Notes under the pieces: model-generated
What the model saw: the letters and a program-made list of their open reading frames with translations, nothing else
What the model was told of the DNA's origin: nothing
The model's database searches: none
DNA from: Alkalihalophilus pseudofirmus OF4
GTDB lineage: Bacteria > Bacillota > Bacilli > Bacillales > Bacillaceae_D
Assembly: GCF_000005825.2 (NCBI RefSeq)
Contig: NC_013791.2
Coordinates: 1,302,001-1,366,000 of the forward strand
DNA: 64,000 nt
Reading direction: 5' to 3'
Program-made: the position numbers and the translations under genes
Shown here: positions 52,144 through 61,386 of the stretch, piece after piece
Numbering within the stretch: the stretch's first letter is position 1
Layout: each line of letters opens with the position of its first letter

Positions 52144-52805
52144 AGAAACCGATTATTTTCTGTGACTTTGACGGGACCATTACAGAATCAGACAACATTA
52201 TTGCTCTAATGAAGCAGTTTGCCCCTCCTGAATGGGAAGAGATCAAAGATCAGATTTTAAATCAAACCATTACGATACAAGAAGGGGTCGGGAAATTATT
52301 CTCCTATATTCCCTCTTCTAAAAAGCAAGACATGCTTGAATTTCTCAGGGAGAACGCACACTATCGGGAGGGTTTTGCTTCGCTGTTAACTTATGCGAAT
52401 GACAATGATATCCCATTTTACGTAGTGAGCGGAGGCATTGATTTTTTTGTTTATCCAATGCTTGCAGAATTTGATGTGCCACTAGAGCAGATCTATTGTA
52501 ATAAAGCCGATTTTTCAGGTGAGAAAATCCTGATTAAATGGCCGTATTCTTGTGATACGCATTGCACTAATGGGTGCGGCTGCTGCAAACCAAGTATTAT
52601 ACGATCATTCGATGAGACATTGCATGAGCGTATTGTCATTGGCGATTCAATAACTGATCTTGAAGCAGCAAAGTTAGCAGACTTAGTTTTTGCGCGAGGC
52701 TATCTAAAAGAAAAATGCGAGGAATTAAATATTACCTATCAGCCTTTTGAAGATTTTCATCAGATTATGAATTACTTAGAAGGGAGGAAGTTAGTTTGTC
52801 GATAG
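52140..52805 (+). CDS. mtnX: 2-hydroxy-3-keto-5-methylthiopentenyl-1-phosphate phosphatase
   Basis: The 221-residue HAD phosphatase removes phosphate from the MtnW product. HAD motif I is FCDFDGTI at residues 6-13, motif II the YVVSGG region, and motif [30 protein letters not shown] cysteine cluster in the C-terminal half is conserved in MtnX. ATG overlaps mtnW in ATGA and its end overlaps mtnB by 10 nt. Confidence 0.92.
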   Translation: MKKPIIFCDFDGTITESDNIIALMKQFAPPEWEEIKDQILNQTITIQEGVGKLFSYIPSSKKQDMLEFLRENAHYREGFASLLTYANDNDIPFYVVSGGIDFFVYPMLAEFDVPLEQIYCNKADFSGEKILIKWPYSCDTHCTNGCGCCKPSIIRSFDETLHERIVIGDSITDLEAAKLADLVFARGYLKEKCEELNITYQPFEDFHQIMNYLEGRKLVCR

Positions 52806-53455
52806 ATGAGTGGAACGAATTAGCTGATATTAAAGATGAATTAGCTGCTCGTGATTGGTTTCCTGGAACAAGCGGCAACCTTTCTATAAAGGTAAATAAT
52901 GAGCCATTATCTTTTTATGTGACAGCTAGCGGAGTAGATAAGCGTAAACGAACGGAAAAAGATTTTTTGTTAGTGGATCAATGGGGTCAATCTATCGAAC
53001 AAACATCCTTAAAACCTTCTGCAGAAACGCTCCTTCATGCACAAGTATACCGGTTAACGAACGCTGGCTGCTCGCTGCATGTGCATACAGTTGATAATAA
53101 TTTAATTTCAAATATGTACGGTGATACAGGAGCCGTAACGTTTAGAGGCAATGAACTAATTAAAGCATTCAATATTTGGGAAGAGGACGGGGAATTAACG
53201 ATCCCTATTGTTCGTAATTGTGCAGATATCCCTACACTTAGCCAAGTTGTTGCTGATGTTATTAAACCAGAAACGAAAGCTGTTTTAATTAGAAATCACG
53301 GAATCACTGTCTGGGGGCGTGACGGCCTAGAAGCTAAAAAGCATCTGGAAGCACTTGAATTTTTGTTCAGCTTTCATGTGAAGCAGCTGCTTCTCACACA
53401 ACAAGTACAAGCGATTAAGGGAGGAATGAACTATGGCAACATTGAGATTTCATGA
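52796..53455 (+). CDS. mtnB: Methylthioribulose-1-phosphate dehydratase
   Basis: The 219-residue class II aldolase-like enzyme dehydrates methylthioribulose-1-phosphate. GTSGNLS near residue 24, the zinc-binding HVHTVDN (His-x-His) and the later RNHGITVWG are family marks. The TTG start at 52796 lies behind GGGAGGAAGTTAGT and inside the mtnX end. The gene continues 23 nt into mtnD, so the four genes are tightly packed. Confidence 0.92.
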   Translation: MSIDEWNELADIKDELAARDWFPGTSGNLSIKVNNEPLSFYVTASGVDKRKRTEKDFLLVDQWGQSIEQTSLKPSAETLLHAQVYRLTNAGCSLHVHTVDNNLISNMYGDTGAVTFRGNELIKAFNIWEEDGELTIPIVRNCADIPTLSQVVADVIKPETKAVLIRNHGITVWGRDGLEAKKHLEALEFLFSFHVKQLLLTQQVQAIKGGMNYGNIEIS

Positions 53456-53963
53456 TACGAACGAGAGACTAGAAGGAGGAAAGGTAGAAACATATTTAAA
53501 TGATCAAGGTGTTATCTATGAAAACTGGTCAACAGATAAACTACCGTCTCCCTTAGTTGAAAAGTATACATTATCAGAGGTTGAGAAAGAAAAAATTCTA
53601 GAAGTTTATGCAAATGAAATTGCTGATATTTCAGAGAGAAGAGGCTATCTAACTGCAGATGTAATTTCATTGTCTTCTGCTACGCCCAAGCTTGAAGATT
53701 TACTTAAAAACTTTAAGCAAGAACACCATCATACTGATGACGAAGTGCGATATATTGTGAGCGGACATGGGATATTTGCTATTGAGGGGAAAGATGGCCG
53801 TTTCTTTGATGTAGAGTTAGAACCGGGCGATTTAATTTCTGTACCTGAAAATTATCGTCACTATTTCACGCTGCAAGAAGATCGTCAAGTCGTAGCCATT
53901 CGCATTTTTAAAACAAAAGAAGGATGGGTGCCAGTATATGATCGAAAAGAGGAAGTAAAATAA
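53433..53963 (+). CDS. mtnD: Acireductone dioxygenase
   Basis: The 176-residue cupin oxidises acireductone to the keto acid precursor of methionine (Fe form) or off-pathway products (Ni form). The metal ligands are visible: His-His and Glu in HHHTDDEVRYIVSG, and His in ENYRHYF. ATG follows AAGGGAGGAATGAACT. It is the last gene of mtnWXBD; a repeat element with GGGAC/GTCCC ends follows and may act as terminator. Confidence 0.94.
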   Translation: MATLRFHDTNERLEGGKVETYLNDQGVIYENWSTDKLPSPLVEKYTLSEVEKEKILEVYANEIADISERRGYLTADVISLSSATPKLEDLLKNFKQEHHHTDDEVRYIVSGHGIFAIEGKDGRFFDVELEPGDLISVPENYRHYFTLQEDRQVVAIRIFKTKEGWVPVYDRKEEVK

Positions 53964-53965
53964 AA

Positions 53966-54107
53966 AAGCTGGGACGGAAGTATTTAACTGAGAGCGAACA
54001 AAATGCCAATTCATCTGAAGCATAGTAGGAAGCGGAGTGTTGAATAAACTTTACTTCTTTGGGGTTATTGTTTGCAAGACTCATTAAATACTTTGTCCCC
54101 TTTTCTT
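53966..54107. repeat. Short relic of the GCTGGGAC ... GTCCCC intergenic element
   Basis: AAAAAGCTGGGACGGAA at 53964-53980 and TTTGTCCCCTTTTC at about 54092-54105 are inverted ends of the same kind as at 2427 and 3072. Between them is unremarkable AT-rich DNA. It lies between the convergent mtnD and flavoprotein genes and may double as a terminator. Confidence 0.5.
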
Positions 54108-54110
54108 TTT

Positions 54111-54737
54111 TTAATAGAGGCGCTGCGTGTAGCTTTCTTCAAGCTGCTGCTGAATTGTTTCTGTGTCACGCTTCAATGTCTTTGCATGACTTGATAAAAT
54201 AGAGGCTGGATTTGGAAGTTCACTATCATACGAAGTTGAATCCCATAAGTTTGAACGAATAAAAGCTTTGGCACAGTGTATGAAGCACTCTTCTACCTCA
54301 ACGACTATTCCTAAAATGGGGATTTTCCCTTTTACACTCATTGATTCTAATAAATTTTGATCATTCGTTACTCTAGCCTTCCCGTTGATTCGTAGAGTTT
54401 CATTAAGTCCAGGAATGATACATAACAAGCCTATCTGAGAGTTCTGAAGAATGTTTTTGATGGAATCAAGCCGCTTATTGCCTGGTCTCTCAGGAATAAT
54501 CAATGTTTTTGAATCAAGGATGGATACAAAGCCCGGAGCATCTCCTCGTGGTGATGCGTCACATAAACCAGCTGCATTAGCTGTAGATATTACAACAAAG
54601 GGAGATTTAGAAAGAAACTCGCTCACATGTCGATCAATGTGATCAATAACTTTTCGCTGAGCTAAAAGACTAGGCTCCCCAAGCATATTTACAAGCTCAT
54701 TTTCTGTATGAATAAAAGAACAATCAGACAACATCAT
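54111..54737 (-). CDS. PPOX-type FMN flavoprotein (MSMEG_1061-like)
   Basis: The 208-residue protein belongs to the pyridoxamine-phosphate-oxidase-like split-barrel family. The segment STANAAGLCDASPRGDAPGFV (quoted in part: CDASPRGDAPG) and the IPERPGNKRLDS block are the FMN-binding marks of this subgroup, also present in MSMEG_1061-like proteins. The C-terminal part has a conserved FIHCAKAFIRS helix. Physiological substrate is unknown. ATG at 54737 follows AAAGGAGCTTTAATCT. A single-gene unit. Confidence 0.82.
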   Translation of the reverse strand: MMLSDCSFIHTENELVNMLGEPSLLAQRKVIDHIDRHVSEFLSKSPFVVISTANAAGLCDASPRGDAPGFVSILDSKTLIIPERPGNKRLDSIKNILQNSQIGLLCIIPGLNETLRINGKARVTNDQNLLESMSVKGKIPILGIVVEVEECFIHCAKAFIRSNLWDSTSYDSELPNPASILSSHAKTLKRDTETIQQQLEESYTQRLY

Positions 54738-54882
54738 AGATTAAAGCTCCTTTGGTTGATTTTACTATTTTTATCATACTAACTTCCTTGTCGTTCGTAA
54801 ATGCTTTAATGCTTATTTCTGATGTTTATGAAAAACTGAATTAGGGAAAAGATTTATTGAGATAGTAAAAGGAGTGAATGAA

Positions 54883-55521
54883 ATGAATATACTAGTAGTT
54901 GGAGCAAATGGAAATGTAGCAAAGCAAGCTATTAAAGAATTAAGCAAAAGTGATCATAAGGCAGTAGCGATGATTAGAGATGACAAACAGACAGAATCAC
55001 TTATGGATGCAGGCGCAGACAGAGTGGTCATTGCTGATTTAGAGGAAAATATCGATCATGCCTTTGACGGGATAGATGCTGTCATCTTTGCAGCTGGTTC
55101 CGGAGGTCATACCGGGGCAGATAAAACGATTTTAATTGACATGTGGGGTGCGATGAAAGCAGTAGATGCTGCGAAAAAACATAAGGTCGACCGCTTTGTT
55201 CTGCTTAGCTCAATGGGGACTGTTGATCCTGATAAGAGTGATCGCATCAAACATTACCTTGTTGCTAAAAAAATAGCAGACGATCATCTAAAACAATCAG
55301 GTTTAAATTATACAATCGTACGACCAGGCACTCTCACAGATGATGAGGCTCTTGGAAAAATTAAACTAGAGCAGGAAATTGAAGTGCGCGATACCACGAT
55401 CACTAGAGCGGATGTTGCTAAGGTTTTAGCTGAGGTTGTAGATCGGGTGAATACCTATGGTAAAACGTTTGAAATTTTAAATGGTGATACACCAATTAAT
55501 GAAGCTCTAGATCGAGTGTAA
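54883..55521 (+). CDS. NAD(P)H-binding SDR-like protein, YhfK/YwnB type
   Basis: The 212-residue atypical SDR starts MNILVVGANGNVAKQAIKEL with the NAD(P) loop G-A-N-G-N-V. It contains AAGSGGHTGADKT, a SSMGTV segment and YTIVRPGTLTDD. It resembles B. subtilis YhfK and YwnB, NAD-dependent epimerase/dehydratase-like proteins without known substrate. ATG at 54883 follows AAAGGAGTGAATGA. A strong terminator follows. Confidence 0.83.
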   Translation: MNILVVGANGNVAKQAIKELSKSDHKAVAMIRDDKQTESLMDAGADRVVIADLEENIDHAFDGIDAVIFAAGSGGHTGADKTILIDMWGAMKAVDAAKKHKVDRFVLLSSMGTVDPDKSDRIKHYLVAKKIADDHLKQSGLNYTIVRPGTLTDDEALGKIKLEQEIEVRDTTITRADVAKVLAEVVDRVNTYGKTFEILNGDTPINEALDRV

Positions 55522-55533
55522 AAAGGAATCTTT

Positions 55534-55570
55534 AGGTGAGTGAACAATATTTGTTCACTCACCTTTTTTA
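55534..55570 (+). terminator. Terminator
   Basis: Perfect 14-bp palindrome AGGTGAGTGAACAA / TTGTTCACTCACCT followed by TTTTT. Confidence 0.9.
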
Positions 55571-55604
55571 TTTTTCCTCATACACATAGGGTGAGGTGAG
55601 GGCT

Positions 55605-56540
55605 ATGACAGGAAGTGCATTTCTCTTTTATGAGATGCTTGGGCTGTTAGTTATTGGATTGATAGGCTTTACAGCGCGGAAGGTGAGAATTCTGCCAGTT
55701 GAAGCAAATAGGGTTTTGACCCAAGTGATTTTATACATTACTCTTCCTTCTTTGATCCTTTATGCTATGGACATTAACTTATCAACTGAAATCATGTTTG
55801 AACTCCTATGGTTAATAGGTTTATCGATATATGCTATGGCAGTTGCCATCTTAGTAGGAAGAGAAATGCGAAGGAGTGCGACATTACCTGAGAATAAGCA
55901 AGGTGTGTATGAAGGGTTAATTGTATTTGGAAATCAAGGGTTCATCGGATACGCTGTTACTTTTTATTTGTTTGGAGAAATAGGAGTGTTATATACAGCT
56001 GTTTTTATGATATTTTATCTATTTTTAATTTGGTCGTATGCCATCTACTTAGTGGCGAGAAACTATCAAAAAATTAACCTATCCTTATTATTCTGGAATC
56101 CTGGTATAATCGCAACTACTCTTGGATTGGTCATTATGCTATTGCCTTTCGGCTGGCCTTCTCCTGTATCCTCCTTGCTTTTAACACTAGGAGAATTAAC
56201 AATGCCCTTATCAATGTTATTGATAGGCAGCTTATTAGCTGGTTTGACGGCGTCTGCTTGCCGGCAATTAATGACATCGAAGTATGTATGGCTTGCCGTG
56301 CTGGCAAAATTAGTTGTCATTCCTGTTTTTCTTTTACCTTTTATCTATTTGCCTGTTTCTATGACTGTTATCGGTGTAGCTATCCTTGTGACAGCAACAC
56401 CCTCTGCACCAACCATTACAATGTATGCAGAGAAATATGGAGGCGATACTAAGTTTGCGGCAGTTATAGTGGCAGCGGGGACAATTCTTTGTGTGCTGAC
56501 GATTCCGTTATTGTACAGCTTGATCATATGGCTTTCATAA
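55605..56540 (+). CDS. AEC family transporter
   Basis: The 311-residue protein has ten predicted helices in two groups of five, the layout of the auxin-efflux-carrier family. Typical blocks are ILYITLPSLILYAM near residue 45 and VILVTATPSAPTITMYAEKYGGD near residue 265. The substrate is probably a small organic acid, but none can be assigned. ATG at 55605 follows GGTGAGGTGAGGGCT. It converges on uppP. Confidence 0.85.
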   Translation: MTGSAFLFYEMLGLLVIGLIGFTARKVRILPVEANRVLTQVILYITLPSLILYAMDINLSTEIMFELLWLIGLSIYAMAVAILVGREMRRSATLPENKQGVYEGLIVFGNQGFIGYAVTFYLFGEIGVLYTAVFMIFYLFLIWSYAIYLVARNYQKINLSLLFWNPGIIATTLGLVIMLLPFGWPSPVSSLLLTLGELTMPLSMLLIGSLLAGLTASACRQLMTSKYVWLAVLAKLVVIPVFLLPFIYLPVSMTVIGVAILVTATPSAPTITMYAEKYGGDTKFAAVIVAAGTILCVLTIPLLYSLIIWLS

Positions 56541-56571
56541 TATAGTTAGTTTTAGAAACGTTAGAACGAAG

Positions 56572-56602
56572 AAGGAGCTGTCCCAGCAGGGCAGCTCCTT
56601 TT
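56572..56602. terminator. Bidirectional terminator
   Basis: Stem AAGGAGCTGTCCC / GGGCAGCTCCTT with a short AGCA loop; a fourth GGAGCTG hairpin of this window. Confidence 0.87.
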
Positions 56603-56611
56603 AAATGTTTT

Positions 56612-57448
56612 CTATTCAAGTTCCATAATGAAGTTAGCATCAAAATAGAAAAAGATGAAGATGGCAGCAACAAAGCAATAAATCGCAAAGTAAATAAGTT
56701 TGCTACGTTTTAAGAACTCAATCAGCCATACAATACCTAGCCATGAAAAAATGAATGTAGCGATGAAAGCAACGACTAATGCCAGGACCCCTGTTTCAGC
56801 AACTAGTGTGCCGTCTGTAAAATCACCAATAGCTAACACTGTTGATCCTAGGATTACAGGAATAGATAAAAGGAACGAGTAGCGTACAGCCGTTTCTTTA
56901 TTTAATCCTGCAAATAACCCTGTAATTAGAGTCGCTCCAGACCTTGATATTCCTGGAATAACAGCAAGTGTCTGTCCTAAACCTACGATAATTGCATCGA
57001 TAAATGTCATGTCTTTTTCTGTTCGGTTTCCGTGTTTAACAAAACGTTCAATAATAATCAAGAAGATTCCCGTTGTAGCAAGAGCTAAGGCGATAAAAGG
57101 TGGTGTTTTTAAAACACTGCCAATCGAATCTTCTAGTAATACGCCTAACACACCTGTAATTCCAGTTGCTACGATAATATAGAGTGCAAATAAAAATTGC
57201 ACACGGTTTTCTTTTGAACGATTCCCAAAAAATGAGAAGAATCCAATAATGACTTCAACGATATCTTTTCTGAAATAGATGACAACCGCTAAGATGGAAG
57301 CGAGGTGTAAAAAGATCTCAAATCCAAATCCTGGAAAAGAGTAATTAAAAACCATTTGTGTAATGATAATATGAGCCGTACTTGATATAGGAAGAAATTC
57401 AGTAATTCCCTGAACAATTCCAAAAATGATTGCTTCAATTATTGACAT
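56612..57448 (-). CDS. uppP: Undecaprenyl-diphosphatase
   Basis: The 278-residue membrane enzyme (BacA/UppP family) recycles undecaprenyl diphosphate for wall synthesis and confers bacitracin tolerance. It has about eight helices, the N-terminal GIVQGITEFLPISSTAH block (residues about 10-26) and the PGISRSGAT motif near 160, both catalytic. The usual SSTAH histidine and Arg-Ser-Gly-Ala are intact. Ribosome site AAGGAAGGAACCTACT before ATG. It stands alone. Confidence 0.94.
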   Translation of the reverse strand: MSIIEAIIFGIVQGITEFLPISSTAHIIITQMVFNYSFPGFGFEIFLHLASILAVVIYFRKDIVEVIIGFFSFFGNRSKENRVQFLFALYIIVATGITGVLGVLLEDSIGSVLKTPPFIALALATTGIFLIIIERFVKHGNRTEKDMTFIDAIIVGLGQTLAVIPGISRSGATLITGLFAGLNKETAVRYSFLLSIPVILGSTVLAIGDFTDGTLVAETGVLALVVAFIATFIFSWLGIVWLIEFLKRSKLIYFAIYCFVAAIFIFFYFDANFIMELE

Positions 57449-57649
57449 AGTAGGTTCCTTCCTTTTTATGAATAGTCATTTTTTATTGGGTAATAACTGC
57501 TTCATTCTAGCAAACTTTTCATTTTTAGAAAAGAGTATTTAGTAGAAATACATCGTACGTTCACTTTATTGTTTATTGCGGCTTCGTTTTTTAAATTCTA
57601 TAATGTAGGGAGAAAATAGAGTAAGTGATTTTAGAATGGATGTGTAAAA

Positions 57650-58165
57650 ATGAAACGGAAAAGAACCTTTTTGGTTTTAGCTATAGCGTGTATTTTAGCA
57701 GTTGTGACGGTTGTAACAATGGACAGGCAAGAGGTAGGTAATGAAGTTGGGATGGTTGCTGAAGATTTTGAACTGCCGACCTATCAAGGCGGTCAAGAAT
57801 CATTTAATCAGTACGAGGGTCAAGTTGTAATCCTTAATATGTGGGCCTCATGGTGTGAGCCTTGCCGTGATGAAATGCCAGACTTTATGGAACTACAGCA
57901 AGATTATCATCAAGAGGGCTTAGACATAGTGACTGTAAATATGCAGACGTACGAACGAACGCTAAATGATGCCCCTGAATTTATAGAAGAAATGAATCTC
58001 ACACTTCCTGTTTTTTTTGATGCAGATGGGCTTGTATCAGATCGTTACGGAATAAGAGTTCTGCCGACGACTTTTGTTATTGACCGTGAAGGTGTCATTG
58101 CCCATGTGATTCCTGGTGAAGTGAATTATGAAAGATTAGAAGAATTGATTAAACCCTTATTATAA
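57650..58165 (+). CDS. ResA/TlpA-like membrane-anchored thiol-disulfide oxidoreductase
   Basis: The 171-residue protein has an N-terminal membrane anchor (about residues 6-24) and an extracytoplasmic thioredoxin fold. The active site is WCEPC near residue 72 (WASWCEPCRDEMP) and the cis-Pro is in VLPTTFVID. This is the ResA/TlpA type that reduces apocytochrome c or spore-coat thiols outside the membrane. A specific partner cannot be named: no cytochrome maturation genes lie nearby. ATG follows GAATGGATGTGTAAAA, a weak site. Confidence 0.87.
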   Translation: MKRKRTFLVLAIACILAVVTVVTMDRQEVGNEVGMVAEDFELPTYQGGQESFNQYEGQVVILNMWASWCEPCRDEMPDFMELQQDYHQEGLDIVTVNMQTYERTLNDAPEFIEEMNLTLPVFFDADGLVSDRYGIRVLPTTFVIDREGVIAHVIPGEVNYERLEELIKPLL

Positions 58166-58178
58166 GTGGATCTAGTGT

Positions 58179-58206
58179 AAGTCGAGCCTATGCTCGGCTT
58201 TTTGTG
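58179..58206 (+). terminator. Terminator after the ResA-like gene
   Basis: Stem AAGTCGAGC / GCTCGGCTT (one G-U pair), loop CTAT, then TTTT. Confidence 0.8.
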
Positions 58207-58293
58207 TTAAAGAAGAGGAATTAGTAATTTATGAATAATTTGGAAGGGAAACTTCATACTAAGAGCAAAGGAAAAGAACGGAGCTGAAGTGAG

Positions 58294-59382
58294 ATGTTTG
58301 CAGAAGTGCGAGATCAGATCAAAGCTATTGTGTTTGAAGATAATCATATACAGATTTTGCAGACATCTCGCACACAACAAGCTGTTTTATATAAAGCGCT
58401 GACAAAAAAAGGCCGGATAGGAGATACGGTTTTATTAAATACCACAGCGAGCGAATTGAATCTAGGTACCGGAGGATATGATTTTGTTAAATCAGCGGGA
58501 GAGAATGCCCATGTGACTCCTTGTCTAAACAGGGATGACGGTCATATTCTGAAATTACGATATACTCCGATGCAGCATCAAGTCTTATCTGTAGAATCAC
58601 AGGAAAGTCCATATCATTCAATGTTTCAAACCGCGTTTTCTCTAGAGAAGAAGCCTGTTTTAGTCGGTGAATTGCATAGTATGATTCCCATTCTCTACGC
58701 AGGTTCTAAAGTTTTACACAAAGGGGCTACTGTATGTATTATCATTGATGATCAAGCAGCTTTGCCTCTTACGCTGAGTGAACACATTAGAGCACTTGAA
58801 GGAGAAGAGACATTTGTAACCATTACGGTAGGTCAGGCTTTTGGAGGGACATATGAAGCAATTACCATCCAAACTGCTCTTCAATTTGCTCATGAACATC
58901 TAAAAGCTGACATTATTATGATAACTGTCGGCCCTGGAGTTGTAGGCACAGGAAGTTATTACGGATTTACAGGAATGTCTTTGGCGAATTGGTCTAATAA
59001 TGTGGCGGCTTTAGGGGGGGTTCCTGTATGGATTCCGCGCTTGTCCTTTGCTGATAAAAGGAAGCGGCATAGAGGGATTAGTCATCATACATTAACGCCG
59101 CTAAAAGAAGCAGTCCTGACGAAGGTTATCTTGCCCCTGCCACTTTTAAATGGAGATAGGCTTGAAATGATTGAAAACCAGCTTTCTATGCTGCAAGAAG
59201 CAAAAGTGTACCCTGAAATAAAGTGGATCGAAGAACAGGAAGTACAACAAAAGACAGAGCAAGCTCTTCGTACGTTAGGAAAAGATATTAAGACTATGGG
59301 AAGAGGCTATCAGGAAGATCCTGTTTTTTTCTGGGCAGTGGTGGCAGCATTATGGACCAGTCTTAATTTAGGCCGTGAATGA
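58294..59382 (+). CDS. DUF3866 family protein
   Basis: The 362-residue soluble protein matches DUF3866, a family confined mainly to Firmicutes and of unknown function. Features are GTGGYDFVKSA near residue 65, a glycine-rich VGPGVVGTGSYYGFTGM block near 210 and the RHRGISHHTLTPL segment near 250. There is no signal peptide or membrane helix. ATG follows AACGGAGCTGAAGTGAG. Its 3' end overlaps the antisense mciZ-like gene by 73 nt. Confidence 0.82.
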   Translation: MFAEVRDQIKAIVFEDNHIQILQTSRTQQAVLYKALTKKGRIGDTVLLNTTASELNLGTGGYDFVKSAGENAHVTPCLNRDDGHILKLRYTPMQHQVLSVESQESPYHSMFQTAFSLEKKPVLVGELHSMIPILYAGSKVLHKGATVCIIIDDQAALPLTLSEHIRALEGEETFVTITVGQAFGGTYEAITIQTALQFAHEHLKADIIMITVGPGVVGTGSYYGFTGMSLANWSNNVAALGGVPVWIPRLSFADKRKRHRGISHHTLTPLKEAVLTKVILPLPLLNGDRLEMIENQLSMLQEAKVYPEIKWIEEQEVQQKTEQALRTLGKDIKTMGRGYQEDPVFFWAVVAALWTSLNLGRE

Positions 59383-59501
59383 ACAGTCTTAACCCAGTCT
59401 TCTACGTACTCAAAATGCTGCATAGACTCTTTCAGCTTGGCATTAATTTCCCAAGCTTTACCTGCTAAAACGATTCCTTGATTGTGTACATAGACTTTCA
59501 T
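59310..59501 (-). CDS. mciZ: MciZ-like Z-ring inhibitor, extended C-terminus
   Basis: The 63-residue product begins MKVYVHNQGIVLAGKAWEI and continues AKLKESMQHFEYVEDWV. It matches the 40-residue MciZ of B. subtilis (GVVLVGKAWEIRAKLKE, FQYVKDW), the mother-cell peptide that binds FtsZ and blocks Z-ring formation after sporulation begins. The position beside nudF also fits B. subtilis. Here the protein runs about 23 residues further with a basic-polar tail, and its 3' end lies antisense inside the DUF3866 gene. Ribosome site GAGGATGTGTGAGAT is somewhat distant. Confidence 0.82.
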   Translation of the reverse strand: MKVYVHNQGIVLAGKAWEINAKLKESMQHFEYVEDWVKTVHSRPKLRLVHNAATTAQKKTGSS

Positions 59502-59583
59502 ATCTCACACATCCTCGAATGATAGATTATATGGTACACTTCTATGTAATAACTATGTCAAAAAGAACCTAGGAGTGAGATCG

Positions 59584-60129
59584 TTGAATCATCTTTACGA
59601 AAAAACAATCAAATCTAACTCGATATACAGCGGCAAGATCATTGACTTGCAAGTGGATGAAGTAGAACTGCCTAACGGAAAAACAAGTAAAAGAGAGATT
59701 ATTAAACACCCAGGAGCTGTAGCTATTCTTCCTATTACAACAGAAGGAAAGTTGATTTTAGTTAGGCAATTTCGAAAAGCACTTGAAAAAACGATTATTG
59801 AAATACCAGCAGGCAAGTTGGACGCGGGGGAAGAGCCTGCTGATTGTGCGAAAAGAGAGCTCGCAGAAGAAACAGGTTATGTAACAGACAATCTTGACTT
59901 TTTACTTTCATTTTATACATCGCCTGGATTTGCTGATGAGCTCATTTATATGTATGCGGCTACTGGTCTTACAGCAGGGGAAGTAAGCCGGGATGAAGAT
60001 GAATTTCTAGATGTGATTGAGGCAACACTTGAGGAAGCAGAAGAGATGGTGCGAGATGAACGGATTCATGATGCCAAAACAGCCTATGCCATTCAATATA
60101 TGCGGTTAATGAAATATCTTGATAAATAA
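59584..60129 (+). CDS. nudF: ADP-ribose pyrophosphatase (Nudix)
   Basis: The 181-residue Nudix hydrolase cleaves ADP-ribose to AMP and ribose-5-phosphate. The Nudix box GKLDAGEEPADCAKRELAEETGY is complete (about residues 81-103, G-x5-E-x7-REL-x-EE), and the upstream PAGKL and later YTSPGFADE match NudF/YqkG of B. subtilis. TTG at 59584 lies 7 nt after AGGAGTG; the GTG at 59575 sits within that site. A strong terminator follows. Confidence 0.92.
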   Translation: MNHLYEKTIKSNSIYSGKIIDLQVDEVELPNGKTSKREIIKHPGAVAILPITTEGKLILVRQFRKALEKTIIEIPAGKLDAGEEPADCAKRELAEETGYVTDNLDFLLSFYTSPGFADELIYMYAATGLTAGEVSRDEDEFLDVIEATLEEAEEMVRDERIHDAKTAYAIQYMRLMKYLDK

Positions 60130-60133
60130 GAGG

Positions 60134-60167
60134 AGCGCTCCTGCTTTGAGAGTAGGAGCGCTTTTAT
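60134..60167. terminator. Bidirectional terminator
   Basis: Perfect 12-bp stem AGCGCTCCTGCT / AGTAGGAGCGCT with a 5-nt loop, between the convergent nudF and lyase genes. Confidence 0.88.
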
Positions 60168-60195
60168 TGTGTAATTAACATATCACCGAACTTGT

Positions 60196-61386
60196 TTACG
60201 ATAGTGCTTGCTCTAGATCATAAATAATATCTTCAACGTTCTCTATTCCTACAGACAGACGAATTAGACCATCTGCAATCCCCATTTTTATCCGTTCTTC
60301 CCGAGGGACAACAGAGTGAGTCATAGAAGCAGGGTGCTGAATCAATGAGTCAACATCCCCTAGGCTGACAGCACATTTAAGTAATTCAAGTTTGTTCATC
60401 ATGTTAAGTCCAGCTTCAAGTCCTTCTTTTAATTCAAAGCTGATAAGTCCGCCGAAACCGTCCATTTGTCTTTTTGCGAGTTCGTGTTGTGGGAAGCTTT
60501 TTAACCCAGGGTACATGACATTCGTCACTTTTGGGTGGGATTCTAGGAATTCGGCAACCTTTTGAGCATTTTCAGAGTGCCGGTCCATTCGTACACCTAA
60601 TGTTTTTATTCCTCTGACAAGTAAAAAGGCATCAAATGGAGCAAGGATTCCGCCAATATCTTTTTGAGTTGTAAATTGAATATGCTCAAGAAATTCTTTT
60701 GTACCAACAGCGACACCAGCTACAAGGTCCCCATGTCCACCTAAATATTTTGTTGCACTATGGACAACCACATCACACCCATATTCTAGGGGACGCTGCA
60801 AGTAAGGAGACATAAATGTGTTATCTACTACTGTAGTCACATTATGCTCTTTTCCTATTTGACCTATAAGTGCTAAGTCAATAATTTGCATCGTTGGATT
60901 AATCGGGGTTTCAATATAGATAACTTTCGTATTTTCTTTTATTTCACGGAGGATGCTTTCTTTATCTCGCATGTCACATAATGTGTAATCCACATTAAAC
61001 TTATCTTTTAAAATCGATAAAAAGCCAAATGTACAACCATAAAGACCTCGTGAGCATAAAATATGATCTCCGGAGCGCACAAGGCCTAGAAGCACAGCTG
61101 AAATAGCAGCCATACCAGACGCGAATGCTAATGCTTTTTCTCCTTTCTCAAGAGCTGCGATTTTTTCTTCTAATGCGGTAACTGTCGGGTTTCCAAGTCT
61201 TGAATATACATAACCTTCCTCTTCGCCGGCAAACCGCCTTCCGCCTGTCTCTGCACTAGGAAAGACGAAAGTAGACGTTTGGTGAATAGGTAGAGCAAGT
61301 GAACCGGTAAGAGGATCTGGTTTGTACCCTTTATGGACAGCTAATGTTTGAAAGCCTTGCTCTCGGTTGGATTCTTTTGATGACAT
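60196..61386 (-). CDS. Methionine gamma-lyase-type PLP enzyme
   Basis: The 396-residue Cys/Met-metabolism PLP enzyme has YSRLGNPTV, the PLP Lys in HSATKYLGGHGD and ETPINPT. RGLYGCTFGF places a Cys in the substrate pocket, as in methionine gamma-lyases, rather than the residue of cystathionine lyases or synthases. It would split methionine to methanethiol, ammonia and 2-oxobutyrate. A cystathionine gamma-lyase or homocysteine lyase cannot be ruled out. Ribosome site AAGAGGGATATC before ATG. It stands alone. Confidence 0.85.
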   Translation of the reverse strand: MSSKESNREQGFQTLAVHKGYKPDPLTGSLALPIHQTSTFVFPSAETGGRRFAGEEEGYVYSRLGNPTVTALEEKIAALEKGEKALAFASGMAAISAVLLGLVRSGDHILCSRGLYGCTFGFLSILKDKFNVDYTLCDMRDKESILREIKENTKVIYIETPINPTMQIIDLALIGQIGKEHNVTTVVDNTFMSPYLQRPLEYGCDVVVHSATKYLGGHGDLVAGVAVGTKEFLEHIQFTTQKDIGGILAPFDAFLLVRGIKTLGVRMDRHSENAQKVAEFLESHPKVTNVMYPGLKSFPQHELAKRQMDGFGGLISFELKEGLEAGLNMMNKLELLKCAVSLGDVDSLIQHPASMTHSVVPREERIKMGIADGLIRLSVGIENVEDIIYDLEQALS

